Part shown: positions 10,845 through 24,269 of the stretch, piece after piece
Numbering within the stretch: position 1 is the stretch's first letter
Layout of the letters: every line of letters starts with the position of its first letter
Assembly (NCBI RefSeq): GCF_000327385.1
Contig: NW_008709540.1
Location: 911,954 to 975,953 of the forward strand
Origin: Lottia gigantea
Lineage: Eukaryota > Mollusca > Gastropoda > Lottiidae
Reading direction: 5' to 3'
Length of the DNA: 64,000 nucleotides
Position numbers and translations under genes: made by a program
The notes under the pieces: generated by a model
Seen by the model: only the letters and a program-made list of their open reading frames with translations
Told to the model about the DNA's origin: nothing
The model's database searches: none

Positions 10845-10885
10845 AAAACATTAACCAGTAATTGTTGTTCCATAAACCTGTGTCT
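10845..10885. repeat. Single-arm fragment of foldback repeat
   Basis: ATTGTTGTTCCATAAACCTGTGTC matches the outer arm of the foldback at 2662-2818 and is followed by the same TATATA flank. Confidence 0.5.
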
Positions 10886-10964
10886 ATATATTTTACTTAT
10901 AAATATTGCTAAATCATTCAGCAATCCTCAGCAGTTGTTTTTTTTAAAGACTTCATGCCTTTAC

Positions 10965-11332
10965 TTAAAGTGATACTATGTCTTAGTATAAAATGTAAGA
11001 ATTTTAAACTTGGCCAATATGAGCATAAATTCATCAGTAGATATACCTGGTGTCATAAATAACATAACAGAATCCTTATATAATCTGATAAATCCAAAAA
11101 AACTTAGTAATTATCCATAAAAATGCAATTAACTATTGAAAAATACTTAATATCAAGATTAAGCGTTTTTCAATAATTACTTAGTTTTATGAATTTTCCA
11201 ATTTTCCAGATTTTACAGGGATTCTGTTGTAACTTTATAACACCAGGTACGTTAACTGATGAATCTATACTCATATTGACCATTTCGAGAACTTAAATTT
11301 TATGTTCATTCTAAGCGGTAGTATCACTTTAA
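10965..11332. mobile_element. Palindromic MITE with TTAA ends, intact ends
   Basis: TTAA stands at both ends, and the termini AGTGATACTATGTCTTAG and the inverse of CTAAGCGGTAGTATCACT match. The palindrome continues for about 150 bases per arm (words CAATATGAGCATAAATTCATC, ACCTGGTGTCATAAA and ACAGAATCC occur on both strands). TTAA flanks are typical of piggyBac-type insertion. A second, interrupted copy is at 49570-49923. Confidence 0.85.
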
Positions 11333-11709
11333 AAATCAAGACAGATGAGTAAGGACTTGATGATCAATAGTATTGTAAATTTTGAAAGAAATTGGTCTGG
11401 AAGTTTCTATATGGTTTGAACAGAACACTTTCGATAATTTAAAATTGTCCTTTCACCACATGTAAAAATTGATGTTATACTGCCTAAAATGTCTGGGATA
11501 TGAGATTAATTTGAGTTATATATGTCTTTTTTGACGTAGGATGAAATGAAAAGTTGAGAAGATGATTTTGATTCTTATTTGGATGAGATTATAAATCATT
11601 GATATAAATTGGAAATTTTTTAAGTCTGTAGCTTTTCCATTTAACCCCTGTTGCATGTTAAATATCCCATAACAGTTGGAAATCCAAAAAAAAAATGTAA
11701 ACGTTGTTG

Positions 11710-11866
11710 CTTTGTGTTCACAGACTTTCTTTCAAGGACTCTGATTGGCTGTATTCGCTAGTGTACAGTCAGATCACTTCATTTACAAACTCCCGTGATA
11801 CAAGAAAGGTGGCTATTGCAGTCAAGTTATAAGACACAGTTCCTGATAGCTTGACATTGTGAAAAT
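11710..11866. mobile_element. Half copy of TCACAATGTC foldback family
   Basis: TTTGTGTTCACAGACTTTC, CTCTGATTGGCTGTATT, GCAGTCAAGTTATAAG and TTGACATTGTGAAAATG match the right half of the elements at 39064-39536 and 43634-43942. Confidence 0.7.
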
Positions 11867-12609
11867 GTACAGAATGTAAATACAACTCAGTAAGAGTTTG
11901 TAAGGTTAAAGGTCACCAGATCAAGAGGTCTGTTATTGTCATAAACTATTAATGATATCTATCTAAAATACACTAAACACACCTAGTTTTACATGCTGTT
12001 AGAGTGGTATCTTCACTTTTTATGGTCAGTTAGAGATAAAATCAAGTGTTATGTCCTAATTTTCTTGACCTGCTTTGCTTAAGAAGTTGTCTCATGCCAT
12101 CTGTGTGCAATGATGGGTGTGTATTAGTCTAGGTATTGACACAGGTTGGTTATATACTAGCCCCACAAATCTGGCCTCACCAGTTCCTTGGATATACTGT
12201 TAAGATATCAGCACGTTCAGGGCCAGACATAAAAAAATAAAACTTTTGTGTGGCTGGTTTTTGAGAATTTTGGTACCTATGTGTAAACGAAACTGGGCCC
12301 AGCGTAGGCAATAGGTATAGGAGACAGTGGGTAAGGGGAGTGTTAAATTAACAGACGTTTTAAAATAAATGTCTCACTAAAGCTTCCCTAGTGTTTGCAT
12401 TAACCCTTCTGCCCCCAATGGACGAAACAAGTTGTGTGGAGGAAAATATCATTTATTATAGATAACAATAGATGATGATATAATATAAATACTAAGGATG
12501 TTGGGCTTAACAGCCATAGAAATCAGCCAAACGAATTGATATACACTCTAATGTTCTCGGCCCAATAACCCCTTCACACATTAACGACAAACTTAATAGT
12601 AACATAAAC

Positions 12610-13130
12610 AGCCAAGCTAGAATTATTCATTCAGTATACTATAATAGTATTTTAGTTTTTCTAGCTCTATGCTGACAGACATTTGTGGAGGAGAAAATGT
12701 TGCAATAAAACCTAAAAAATACATGCCATCCAACTAGTATAATATTTTATAGTGAAAAACTAGAATTATTTATTCATTTAGTATATGATAGTATTTTAGT
12801 TTTTCTGGCTCTATGCTGATAGACATCTGTGAAAGAAAAACAACTTTCAATCAAACATCCCAATAATAGCCTATAAAGTGAACATATTGTAAAACTTGCC
12901 AGCCTGCTAGTCTAACATACAGTATTTCAGGATATTATTTATATATAGTTTTTCTGGCTCTGCACTGACAGACATCTGTTGAAAGAAAAACAACTTTCGA
13001 ACTAACGTCCCAAAATAAAGTGAATATATTGTAAAACTTGCCGGCCGGCTAGTATAATATAGTGAGAAGCTTGTATTATCTCATTCAGTATACTAGGATA
13101 GCTATAGACAGCTCGCTCTAGGACTATATG
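12610..13130. repeat. Tandem repeat, about three diverged units of roughly 160-175 bp
   Basis: GTTTTTCTGGCTCTATGCTGA, AGACATCTGTGAAAG, AACAACTTTC and GTAAAACTTGCC recur in the same order three times. Units also share AGAATTATTCATTCAGTATA. Confidence 0.7.
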
Positions 13131-14811
13131 ATATTAATATATCTATACAGGACTATCTAGTTATAGTGGATTCATTGTATCGGCCAGCTAGAATTATATG
13201 TAAGTTTAATCTTTAATCTTTCAAATCTCTCCAACATTTTAAACAACCAATGAGCTCAAATTTAAAAAATGTTAGGATATTTCACTTGCTATTTGAAAGA
13301 ATTGGAGAATTAGCACTACATTGATTATGAAGCTCTGAATTAAAATGTTATTTTTTTTAGGGAAAACAAATGACAAAAAACAATAATTTTTTAGAATTCT
13401 GATGTTTTTATAGATTGAACAATCAGTTTCTTTTTTATATCATGATTTTTCAGTCTGTGTTTACGATCACTCAAATAAACATTGTTTGAAATTTGTTGAA
13501 TGCAGCTGTCTGATAAAATTTCCCTCATTGCACACTGCATACCCACTACTGCTTAGAACGGCTTCATTACATGTAGTTACATACAGGTTGATCTTGATTG
13601 TGATTTAAGGCCAAGCCCATCCCATTACCCCTCCTCCCTCCCCTACCCCCCACTTTCAAATTCTAATCTTTGTACATAGTGAAAGAATTGCCTGAGAGCT
13701 CTCTTAACATTCTGTGGACCCTACTGGGCCCCTTCACCTAATGATAAACACCACTGTATCTAATAACATGTAGAAAATAATCTAATGAAACTAATGAAGA
13801 CAAGTTTTCAAGTTAAAACTGTCTGACATGTAGGATATGTAAGAATGTATTGTTGTTTTTATAATTTATGTCTTTTATGGTCCACTTATAGGAGGGATGG
13901 GTGAAAAGTTTTGATTCCTTAAAGAAATGTTGTTGTAATATTAGCGTTACTTGAAAGAGACAACGGTTTTAAAAAGTTTGATACATTCTCGCTGAATAAT
14001 TGTTGGACCAGAAGTCAGATTTCTAATCGTTAAAACGCTTAAAAAGAAGTTTTCATACAAATTGCAGATATCATTTAAAAACTTTTCCATGCTCCCTCAT
14101 ATAACTAAAAGCTGACAGAGCAGGTTTACAAGTGAAATATCTAGTAATAAACCAAGCATAACATATTACACTAGAAATAAACAGGATATCATAGTCTACT
14201 AGCTTTCACATCATTCATGATTACACAGTACATTTCTATCCCATAATTCAGATATAATCCTTACACTAGGACCTAGGGTCCAATTTCTTGAGAAAACTTG
14301 AAATTATCAAATTAAAAATAACATCTATTGTGTGGAGAAATATGACAAGATCTCTGAGTTTGAATGAAAGACACATGCTTCAGAACCAGTCATTTGAATT
14401 TTGCTTTGATTGAATATTAGGCCTATTACATTTTAACCTCCATTTGCATTATTCAGATTTCTGTTCTCAAAGTCTAGTTTTTTCAGACTAGAACTAATTT
14501 CAGACCGTCAGATTTGATTTGTCACCCTTTGGAGTGTTCAGATTGCTGATGATGATTATGTGGCATTTGATATCCCTGTGGAAACATCTGTATGATATCT
14601 AAAATCATTTAATAGAGTCCACATAGAGTCCACAAGGAATAGCTGAGAAGTTTTGAACTGGAAAGAGATTGAGGTTCAGAATTTACTCAAACCTAAATTT
14701 TGTTGTCAATGGTAGCAGATTTCTGAAAATTCAAACCTTTGGTCCCTTATTGACTGATAGACAACTTGCAATCTTGCAATAACTAATTTGCAAAGGATAT
14801 CATCGCTGAAT

Positions 14812-15008
14812 NNNNNNNNNNNNNNNNNNNNNNNNNNNNNNNNNNNNNNNNNNNNNNNNNNNNNNNNNNNNNNNNNNNNNNNNNNNNNNNNNNNNNNNNN
14901 NNNNNNNNNNNNNNNNNNNNNNNNNNNNNNNNNNNNNNNNNNNNNNNNNNNNNNNNNNNNNNNNNNNNNNNNNNNNNNNNNNNNNNNNNNNNNNNNNNNN
15001 NNNNNNNN
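14812..15008. other. Assembly gap (197 N)
   Basis: Run of N. Both flanks carry related copies of the AGAGTCCACA repeat (14611-14640 and 15101-15120), which may explain the failed assembly. Confidence 0.99.
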
Positions 15009-15913
15009 ACCTTTTACTTCTTGAAATTGATCACATGAAATAAATATACTGATATAGATATTAATGTTGTCTGAAGAATTTGTGTGATATTTGAAATCAG
15101 TCTAGAGAGTCCACAAGGCTAAATGAAGATACTAATTTGTAAGGTTTCCGTCTGAAGATGTTTGTCTAATGTATCTATGATGTCATAGTGATCTGGTAAA
15201 TGTCACGGTCTCTCATTCTTTTGTGATTCATTTTAACTCAATGTTAATTCTCTGTTTAAACAACAATAGTGTTCTCTATGGTATCCTGCTGTTAGACTGG
15301 GCATCCTTTATTTCATGTTTTCCAGGCTATTTGAAGAGATCAGAGACCATTGTTAGCTAATCTGTAGGTCAGGGCAAGGTTCTCTAAGTATGTCGAGATT
15401 AGTGCTGGGTTTATTATCGATTATCAAATTTCATATTCGATTATATGTTAAAGTTACATCTTCTCCACTGTACCTATTAACAAGTAGTTATCTTTCTACA
15501 TAGTTTCCCTTCAGCACATAACATACCCACAATAAACTATAATAACCGAGTAAGAATATACTTCTATGATACAAAAATAACCCATGAAATTAAGAATTTT
15601 GGCATGTTTTTAATTTCGTATTTACAGGCTTTCTCCATCGATTATTGATGGGTAGTTTGCCATATTAGTAATCTATACCCAGCTGTAGTAATGATAGAAC
15701 ATTTAGGTTTTTTAACATGATCTCTCTGATTGGAGTTGATGTGGAAAACAGCATGAAATTATATATAGAAAAACTTCTTAACAAGAAAATTAAAATATGA
15801 AGAAAAAATGTTATTAAATTAAGATGCAAGTGTACAAAAAAATACATGTACGGTAGTCATATTCATTTCTTGGCTTCTAGTTTCTTTATGACTTGCTTAA
15901 AAATTTCTCCTGT

Positions 15914-16265
15914 TTAAAGGGACAGTTACCATTTTTTTTTTGACCAATCATGCGTAAATCTCAGAAACTGGAATTTTTTTAGCTGAACCAATCAGTTATA
16001 TTGTTCACAGCTCACTGTTAAAATTTTAGCCTTCAATTCCTTGTGTGTCCAGAATTATCTGTGTTTGAATGTTAAAATGATGACTCGTCATTTTAAGATA
16101 CTATGTCATATATAGAAAAGACATATATAGAAATAGTGTGTAAAATTCCTAGTTTGAAGTATTTTTAAAGTACATTTTTTTGTACATTTTTAGTACTTCT
16201 GAAGACTATTTACATATATTCATGACTCAAATCAACACCCCAAAATGGCGCGTCTGTCCCTTTAA
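15914..16265. mobile_element. TTAA-type MITE, GGGACAG ends
   Basis: TTAA-AGGGACAG at the left and CTGTCCCT-TTAA at the right give matching inverted ends with the TTAA target repeated. The interior is unlike the 10965 and 26427 families. Partial relatives lie at 120-260 (left part) and 29935-30100 (right part). Confidence 0.8.
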
Positions 16266-16702
16266 GCCACCAGAAATACAGCCAAATTCAAATATAAGTC
16301 TATTTTGTTCCAGATACATTACAATATTATTTTACCTGTTGACAAAATAATTAACAATGAATAAAACCATTATATCACGGCCTGCTGTTTATAGTTAAAG
16401 CTGTATGGTGGCTGAAAGGGATGGCTAGATATTTAATGGGCTGTTTTCAAGTCCACTTGAAAAGACGGGGGGACTACATGCTGAGTTGGACAGAATTCAT
16501 ACCTTGATATTCTAGGGTGACTTGATGGATAGATACATACACTTCAGCTTATCTCAGCCTTGAAGGTGTAAAAAAATTGTAATAAAATTTCGAATAAATT
16601 TACATATATTAAGAGCTGCATGGTTTAAATTACATTGTTATCAAGCCATCAAAGAGCTAAGACTCTTCTTCATTTCTTCAAAGGTCCAAATCTACAGTTT
16701 TC

Positions 16703-16970
16703 AGGGAGCTGCGGTGGTTTAGAAGGTCCAGGGTATAGAATGAGATAATGCCTTCAGATGTTTCAACCAGGTTTCCCTTTATCAAGGATACAGGTTGGAG
16801 AAGCTGTAATGGTGTCTAGTTATCGGATGGAACCGAGACCCTGAGGATCCAATGATAGTTGGAAATTGGAAAATACAAGGCTAATGGCACTGTCCTGGTA
16901 AAAAGTTTTCCTCGTTGCACACTGAATGGCATTGCACAATCAGGTTCGGTAAAGTAGGAAACAAAACTTC
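16703..16970 (+). mobile_element. Degenerate full-length SINE copy
   Basis: The head GGGAGCTGCGGTGG, CCTTCAGATGTTTCAACC, CAGGTTGGAGAAGC, TAATGGCACTGTCCTGG, TTGCACACTGAATGGC and a weak tail appear in order. Many substitutions mark it as old. Confidence 0.7.
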
Positions 16971-17368
16971 AAGACTTTATTATTCAGCATGGTTTCCTAT
17001 AGTCAGAGTGGCTAAAATGGAAAGGGCCATTTCACTAGCATATAATAATTGCCTCAACTCTGTACACTTACACCAGCTATCTTAGTTTATCTCTACAAAC
17101 AGAATAGAGGCACTCAACCATAGATCCTATACATATATTATATTATGGTCATAGTTAACATGCTTTATTCAAAATATTAGAAATTTAATATGATGACTCA
17201 GTTTTTTTGATGGATTATGATTCAGATATCTAACTGATTAAGCATAGTAATGACTAGGAAATATTATTGTGTGCTGTTTATATACCCATGATTCCACTGT
17301 GGAGCAATGGTGGCTATTAGCAATGATGTAATGAAAAAATAAATGTAATTGTAGTGTAATTCATTATG

Positions 17369-17608
17369 GAAATTTTGCCAGGACAACAGCATAAGCCTAC
17401 TCTGTCAAACTGTCTAGGGATCTTTTATGTGCACAGCCTGTAGCACATGGGGCCTCAGTTTATTTTCCCATCTGAATTACTAGACACATGTCAGTCCCTT
17501 CAATCTGCATCATTGACAAGGGGAAACTGGATTGACTCGACCTATGCCAGGATTGAACCCTGGAATCAGGTTAGCGAGCAAGCGTCTAAATCACTGAGCC
17601 ACTGCTGA
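17369..17608 (-). mobile_element. SINE copy on the minus strand, head and body
   Basis: Read on the minus strand it begins CAGCAGTGGCTCAGTGATTT and continues with GCTTGCTCGCTAACCTGATTC, CAGGGTTCAATCCTGG (B-box-like), the GGACATGTG-like body and the CTGTCCTGGCAAAATTTC block. The 3' tail is missing. Confidence 0.75.
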
Positions 17609-17879
17609 ATCAAATATCAAAGTTAGTAAGAGATAGAAGGGACAACAGGAAACAGGAAACTGTTTGGTGTATAATTTATTTAATATTAACCTCACTGATA
17701 CCATCACAAGTAATTGACATGGTCTTTGTTTTAAAGGTTGCCAATCTTGAAATTTATTATGTAAAAAACTTAGGAAATAGATGGGTTTTTTTAAAAAGCA
17801 ATTTTATTTACTTATAATATAGCTCAATAATTAGGATTTATATCTCTTGACATCTAGTGCCATCAAAGGTCACCCTTTT

Positions 17880-18190
17880 TCCTTCCCCACCCCCTCTAGA
17901 ATCCCCCCTTCCAGGCACTACCCTGAATAGTGGGAGTGGAGTAGGTCAGTCAGTAGGTAGTTAGTTTATCATTGACTATGCATCATTTCCACATCCCCGT
18001 CCCCATCCCCATAACAGCATCATCATTCCAGCCCTCAAGCCCCTACCCTCAATAGTAGCAGTAGAGTGAAGTAGGTCAATCGGTAGGGAGTTAGTTTGAT
18101 CATTGACCATGCATCCTTTCCCTTTTGCTTCCCCCATTCTATCCCTCCAGCTAGTACCCTCAATAATGGCAGTGAAACTAAATTGATAGA
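17880..18190. repeat. Tandem repeat, about three units of roughly 140-150 bp
   Basis: Each unit has a C-rich block, CCCTCAATAGT, AGTAGGTCAATCGGTAG, AGTTAGTTTGATCATTGAC and ATGCATC in the same order. Confidence 0.65.
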
Positions 18191-18589
18191 GGGATTTTTA
18201 CCTGCTAGGCAACTAAGTGCTGTGGGTTTGAATCCTCTTTAAGGTAAGATGCCATAGCCATTTGACATGACCCATCTCCTAAATAGTGACCTTCTAGTCT
18301 CATCTAACAACAGTAAAGTAAACATATGACTAAACTAACCATATTTCTGTAACATAAAAAACATGTTTGTCTTTGTTAAAAATAGTACTATCAATCTAAA
18401 ACACATTTTACAAGTCTTCTAAATATATAGCTGGTACTTCCTCACCTTGTGACCTCTAGCTAGGAGGTCAAGGTTATTGTTAAATCACCTGTGTATGACA
18501 AGAAAGAGTAATATTTATTATTCTAGGCTGGTGTATTTACTGTATCAAGGATGAAGAGATACCAATGTTTTTGTTTCTGATTCATATTC

Positions 18590-19045
18590 TAAATATTTTG
18601 ATGTTTTGTTGGTTTATTACAAGAAGATACTTGAGTTTATGTTTCTGCTGATTATTGTAAATTCTTCTATTATTAATGTTCTCTTCTTCTAAGATAAAAT
18701 GTATTAGAGCCAAAATTTTCTATTCATTGGTAAAATCGTAAGTTACTTTAGCTGTTTGACTATTTTGTTGGAAAGATAGATAAAGTGGTGATATTTGGAT
18801 GTTTTGTTTGTTTTATTGGGTTTTTTTCATGTTATATCAATATTGTCTAAAAGAAAGGTGTTGTAGGGCCAAATTTTTTCATTTTATGTAAAAATATTAG
18901 ATAAGTTGGTAAAGTTTTAATGAGTTTGCGAATTTATTACAAATGTTAGATTCTTCTCAAGTGTATATCAGAATTGTCCAAAAAAAATCAGGTGATGTAA
19001 GGCCAAATTTTATATTTATTACTAGAGATTATTAGTTGGTATAAA
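18590..19045. repeat. Old tandem repeat
   Basis: The block GTGTTGTAGGGCCAAATTTT recurs as TTAGAGCCAAAATTTT and GTGATGTAAGGCCAAATTTT at about 130-170 base steps, with similar flanks (ATTAGTTGGTAAA). Confidence 0.45.
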
Positions 19046-20299
19046 TTTCATAATTTAGACTCCTTCATTGAAATATTTAGAATGATTTTACAATATGATA
19101 AAAATTGATATAAGAGAAATACATTTTACACAATTTCTTTTTTTTTTTTTTGGTGCACACTCCATCTTTAATATTATAGAATTTCAATATACAAAATAAA
19201 ACTTTCTTCAGATCATTAGTAATAAAATAGAAGGAATTGTGAGTTGTGTTTAATTCACTATAAATATGATGAGATTATAGAGAGATTGAAAACGAATTAC
19301 CCGGCCATCTGGTGGCCATATTGTTAGATAAAACTACTCTACCGTTGATGAGGTGTGGAAGGACATGATACAAGAACAAGTGATTTGGTTTACACTGTGT
19401 AATAATACGTGATATCTAAGGCTAGTATCAAACACTGCAACTGTTAGGTGGTCATGGTAGAATCAAATCAACCTTTTCAACTCCTGTTATGATATGTTAC
19501 TTCATGCAGGGTGCTATGAGGCTGGGTGAAATGATTGATTATGTCGCTAGGAATTTATGATTTCGATTATCGATTATCACAAGTTTACTAAGCATTACCT
19601 CCCTGATCGTGAAATAAAAATATAATTCAGCCTTCCAAGTTCAAACTATTTGGGGTTTCTGCCGCACCTGAATGTAAGATTATCTAATGAGGTATTAACT
19701 AATTAGTACTATATTGATAATTAGGTCTAGTGATTAGGTCTGGTAATTAGGTCTAGTAATTAGTTTGATGTTATGAAGTGTAGTAATCCTAGAATCAGTG
19801 TAGTAAGAAATCTGTGAGATCCAATATATAATATTTTGTCTACAGGACAGGTAAATACTTACCATCTGTTTTAGTGGCACTGTTCAGGAATGCTTAGACC
19901 TAGTCATGAGATTTGGATTTGGAAGTGAGCGAGATATTTTATAAATTTTTCTGAAAATTACCAAAGTTTTGCGTAAATATTTTAACTGAAAACATATTGA
20001 TCGAATGCCAATCCTTGCTTGTTATGCTTATGGTTTTATGCTTTATCTACAACTGTCTGTCAGCACATTTGTAGCAGGATATCGAAGTCGGGTTGATTTC
20101 TTTTGATACGTTTATTAAGTACATAATTCTTTAACGGTTAATACCAGATGTAATTACAGTCTGGATAATAAAACAATAGAAGTAGTCTAGATTTATTGGT
20201 CTATTATAATAATGAGATTCAGTGTAAATGAGTTTTATAAGCCTCATTTCCATTTTATCAGTTGATAATGAAAGTGAATGACCTGGTTCTCACCTTCTT

Positions 20300-20800
20300 A
20301 CAATATCAGTAGTAACCTTTGGGGTCCTTTCAGTCTCTATGATATTTTATATGACCTTCAACTAAGTGTAAACCTTGCCTCAATAGAGTTTTGATGGGTA
20401 GAATTAAGGCCATCTTTGGTATTTGATGTCATATGTCCTTGACCTTCACGAAGGGGATTCAAATTTGAAAAGGAGAAATAAGTTTAGGTTTGGTATTTTG
20501 TATTTTTGTTTGTTGTTGCATTTTGTCAAGATCTTGTCTTGAAAGGGATTCCAACAACATGAAAACTAAATCCTTGTTCTGTATTCCACTTGACCTTGAA
20601 CTTTGTAAAGATCCTTCCATATCAAGTGTGAAAATATAAAATATCTTAATCTATGAATAGGTACTAGAACTTGCCACAGACGTAGATATTCCATGGGAAA
20701 GCACTGGCTGTTCTACTGGAACTTTGGAATTCAATACCATCCAGCCTTAATCAAATAATTTAACCCGACTAGTCTTCCATTTGGCCTTTGAGCTTCAATT
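20300..20800. repeat. Old degenerate repeat with TGACCTTGAA words
   Basis: GACCTTCAACTAAGTG, GACCTTCACGAAGGGGATTC and GACCTTGAACTTTGTAAAG recur at intervals of roughly 100-150 bases with similar context (ATTCCA/GGTATT). Degenerate; borders uncertain. Confidence 0.35.
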
Positions 20801-22429
20801 CAAATTTTAAGTCTGGCAGCGAATAGATGTTGGAAATTATTCACTTTGGCTATATTCCATGTAAAAGATATCAGGCAATAATAATTTGGGCCTCAAAAGG
20901 CAACATGAAAAATCAATTCATTCAAATATATTCATACTCTAGATCTATTGGAGTATAAAGGAGATCAGAGTAATGTTATTTCTACCAGTTTGACAGTAAA
21001 ATGATAAGATTTCATCACCAGATGAGACAATTAGCTTTAATCGGAAACCTAATAGGTCTGTCTGGATTGGTCGGAGATCTTGGGACGTCTCGTCTCTCTT
21101 TTATCAATTGTTTCTGTTTTTGTGTCTGAAAGTCAGTTTCTGCACCTGCCATTTGCAGATCTCAGAAAGGTGAGGTGTCTCTCAGTGGCAAGGCCCAAAG
21201 GTCAAAAGCTTCTTTAGGTTGGTGTTTGGGGGTTGCCGAAAAGCCAAGAGATTTCTGATGGTCTGAAATGAATTTTGAACATTTAGAGGGCTGATTTTTT
21301 TTTTACTTCACTTCCATCACTTTGTTCGAAAACTAGACGGAACAATACCTGGACGTGAGATACACTTTTCGTTCATTTGGCGAAAACAATTTAATCCATC
21401 AAATCTTGATATCTTTATTGACCATGGGACCTTCGACCATTTCAAAATGTCGTCCTACGATCTGAAATATCAGATGGCTTGATAAATCAATGGACTAATC
21501 ACAAAATTACAAACCAGTTCTAATTGGTTTTATCCGGATTTGACGTCTGGTCAGTTTCCGATTATTGATCGGCCAATCAAATGTCATGCAATAATGGCGT
21601 CAATGATCAGGATGGTTGGCCAATGGTGACAGGGGTTGAAGGTCAGTCGACAGTTTGCCTAAATTACTTTCAGTGGCAAAAATGTGCACTTGTTCAAACT
21701 AGAGCAGTTAGTTGCCCAGCAGAAGACAATCAATACAAGGTTATTCTACTGCCACTGGTTTACTAATTCTTGGTGCAAATTTGCCTTGACAAACTACCTT
21801 TTGATTAAGTTTTCTTATCTAGATTGTCAGCTCAGCATGAAATGTAGAAAGTAATAAATACTCTAGAAGAATCCATCCATAAAATTGTTCTATTTATTCA
21901 CATTACAATTGAAAATATTCTAGAAAATTGTTTTTTGTATTACAATCATAGATATTCTAGATCTTGTATCTGATAATAATTACAGGTGTAATGTTGATAT
22001 TGTTTACTAGTTTCTGATGAGTTTATAATGAATTATTATTCAGACAATGTGATTAACCTTTTACTTATTTTCAATCTTTTTCTAGAGAATTCAGTATTTC
22101 TTTCATCATAATGTACAATTAGTATGGGAAAAACAGTGAGGGAATTAACCTCATTCTTATATCTGGTATCACCAGTGAATCAGTGGGTAGGCTTTATAAT
22201 CATCTTCAAACACCTTAGTGCACTTACCATTGTCTATTTTCAAATCTAGCTGATGAGGGTTTGAATATCTGAAACTCATATCGGCAGAAACTGGGCCTTA
22301 ATCTTAAAAACTTCTACAAAGATAAGTTTAGTGTTCCAGTTATCTGATAGGTCAATCACTCAATCACATTCTAAACTATTTAAAAAGTTTGATTATCCAA
22401 TCAGAATACTGCATTTCTTAAAATCGCGA

Positions 22430-22590
22430 AATTAAGGCCTAAAATCTATTGAAGTGTGCCTAACATTGTAACAAATTGGACAATACCAGACTGTATTTCT
22501 TAAAATGGAGAGTTTGTTCGAATGTAGTTTTTGATATTAAGGCCTACAATACATTGGGGTGTGTCTAACATTGTAACAATACCAGTGCCA
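22430..22590. repeat. Two-unit tandem repeat of about 110 bp
   Basis: ATTAAGGCCTAAAATCTATTG, GTGTGCCTAACATTGTAACA and AATACCAG occur twice in the same order, separated by about 110 bases. Confidence 0.65.
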
Positions 22591-22861
22591 CCTTCTTGAA
22601 ATACCATGAAGTTTTAAGTTTAATTCTGATGATTGTGCAATGATGAATGATGTACTGAATTACCTAAACAGACATCTAGAATTACTGGTAATCTATTTTA
22701 ATTCTTACATCAATGCCAAAATAACCACAGACTAAATTACACTTGTCAATTAAACCCAGCAAATAATCAGCCAGTGGCAAGAAGGTTGAATTGAGTCTCC
22801 CTTTGTATTATATCAGTGGTTTTCAAACTGTTTCTTTCTATTACCCTTTTCAGGATCCTGA

Positions 22862-22985
22862 CTGATTTTATTACCCCCACCCCCCTATAAATACTTACTA
22901 TAACCCCCCCCCCCCCCTTTCCACTATAAATACTTACTATACCCCTCCCCCCTCATCCCCTTTCCACTATAAATACTTCCTATTT
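22862..22985. repeat. C-rich minisatellite, three units
   Basis: CTATAAATACTTACTAT followed by a run of Cs and CTTTCCA repeats about three times with a spacing of about 45-50 bases. Confidence 0.75.
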
Positions 22986-23269
22986 CTCAATAAATCATCA
23001 CATTTTATTCTAGACTACACAGCCTCTCATTTCCCCCTTAAAAGTTCAAAATAACCCATTGGGAGTAATCATCCCCAGGTTGAAAACTTCTGTATTAGAT
23101 CAAAAGATACAGTAAAGATAGAAGTATGTAAAACTAAATTTGATATCAATTAACCTTGAATAAAAACAGTACAGTAAAACGTTCACCTTGAAATTCTTGT
23201 ATTTAAAAGTCTGCCATAGAAATTTAAGATAGTTTAAACTTGTGCCAAGATAAAATGATACAATAAAAT

Positions 23270-23625
23270 GCTAAATAAACACAATTATTAGCTATGTGTA
23301 CTCTCTGAAAGGGATGCTCTGGGCAAACCTAAATACTAAACAAACATTGTTAGCTATGTGGACTCTCTGAAAGGGATGCTCTGGGCAAATCTAAATACTA
23401 AAAAAACATTATTAGCTATGTGTACTCTCTGAAAGGGATGCTCAGGGCAAACCTAAATACTAAACAAACATTATTAGCTATGTGGACTCTCTGAAAGGGA
23501 TGCTCAGTAAGAAAACCTTAATACTAAACAAACATTAGCTATGTGGACTCTCTGAAAGGGATTCTTTGGGCAAACCTAAATACTAAACAAACATTATTAG
23601 CTATGTGAACTCCCTGAAATGAAAG
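23270..23625. repeat. 62-bp tandem array, six units
   Basis: The word TTAGCTATGTG starts at 23288, 23350, 23412, 23474, 23535 and 23597. Each is followed by GACTCTCTGAAAGGGATGCT and AACCTAAATACTAAACAAAC. The TTAGCTATGTGGACTCT core also occurs singly, mostly inverted, at several other places in the window. Confidence 0.9.
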
Positions 23626-23744
23626 ACATGTTTATGAACCCAGTAATATTAGATGTTCTATAATATGAGCATGCCCTGCCTATTCAGTGACACCTTGCAA
23701 AATACTTGTCTTAGTGGGGCTCAATGAATGACCAACAGTCATTG

Positions 23745-23898
23745 GTCTATTGATGTATGATATGTTGACAGTCTATTGATGTATGATATGTTGGCAGTCT
23801 ATTGATGTATGATAAGTTGACAGTCTATTGATGTATGATAAGTTGACAGTCTATTGATCTATGATAAGTTGAGTCTATTGATGTATGATAAATTGACA
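23745..23898. repeat. 26-bp tandem array, six units
   Basis: GTCTATTGATGTATGATA recurs at 25-26 base steps, with TGTTGACA or AGTTGACA between. Confidence 0.9.
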
Positions 23899-24269
23899 GA
23901 TTGGTGTGTAATAAATATATCTATGAAAGGTTTAAAGATAAAGTAAAAATAAGATATTTTTAGTGAAATATTGTTTATATTATACAAGAGAACCAGATTC
24001 TTTGAACTGTATAAATAAAATTATAACAGATATAAACATTCTATATTTATCATGATATATATACTTATAGCTTCAAATATGATCAGTTAACTTGATATTT
24101 AAATAGCATAGTTTCTATTACTACTTATTCCACCTCCAAGTCCAAAAATATAATATAATATAATACTTATTGCTTTAAATATGATCAGTTAACTTGATAT
24201 TAAGGTAGTTTAAATAGTTATTATTAGTTTGTATAGTTACTATTACTATTACTATTTATTCTACCTCTT

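Noticed and set aside
17369-17608. tRNA gene on the minus strand
   Set aside because: Only A- and B-box-like words of the SINE head are present; no cloverleaf with acceptor pairing was found.
23270-23898. CRISPR-like regular arrays (62 and 26 bp)
   Set aside because: Units are contiguous with no unique spacers, and the genome is eukaryotic; these are minisatellites.
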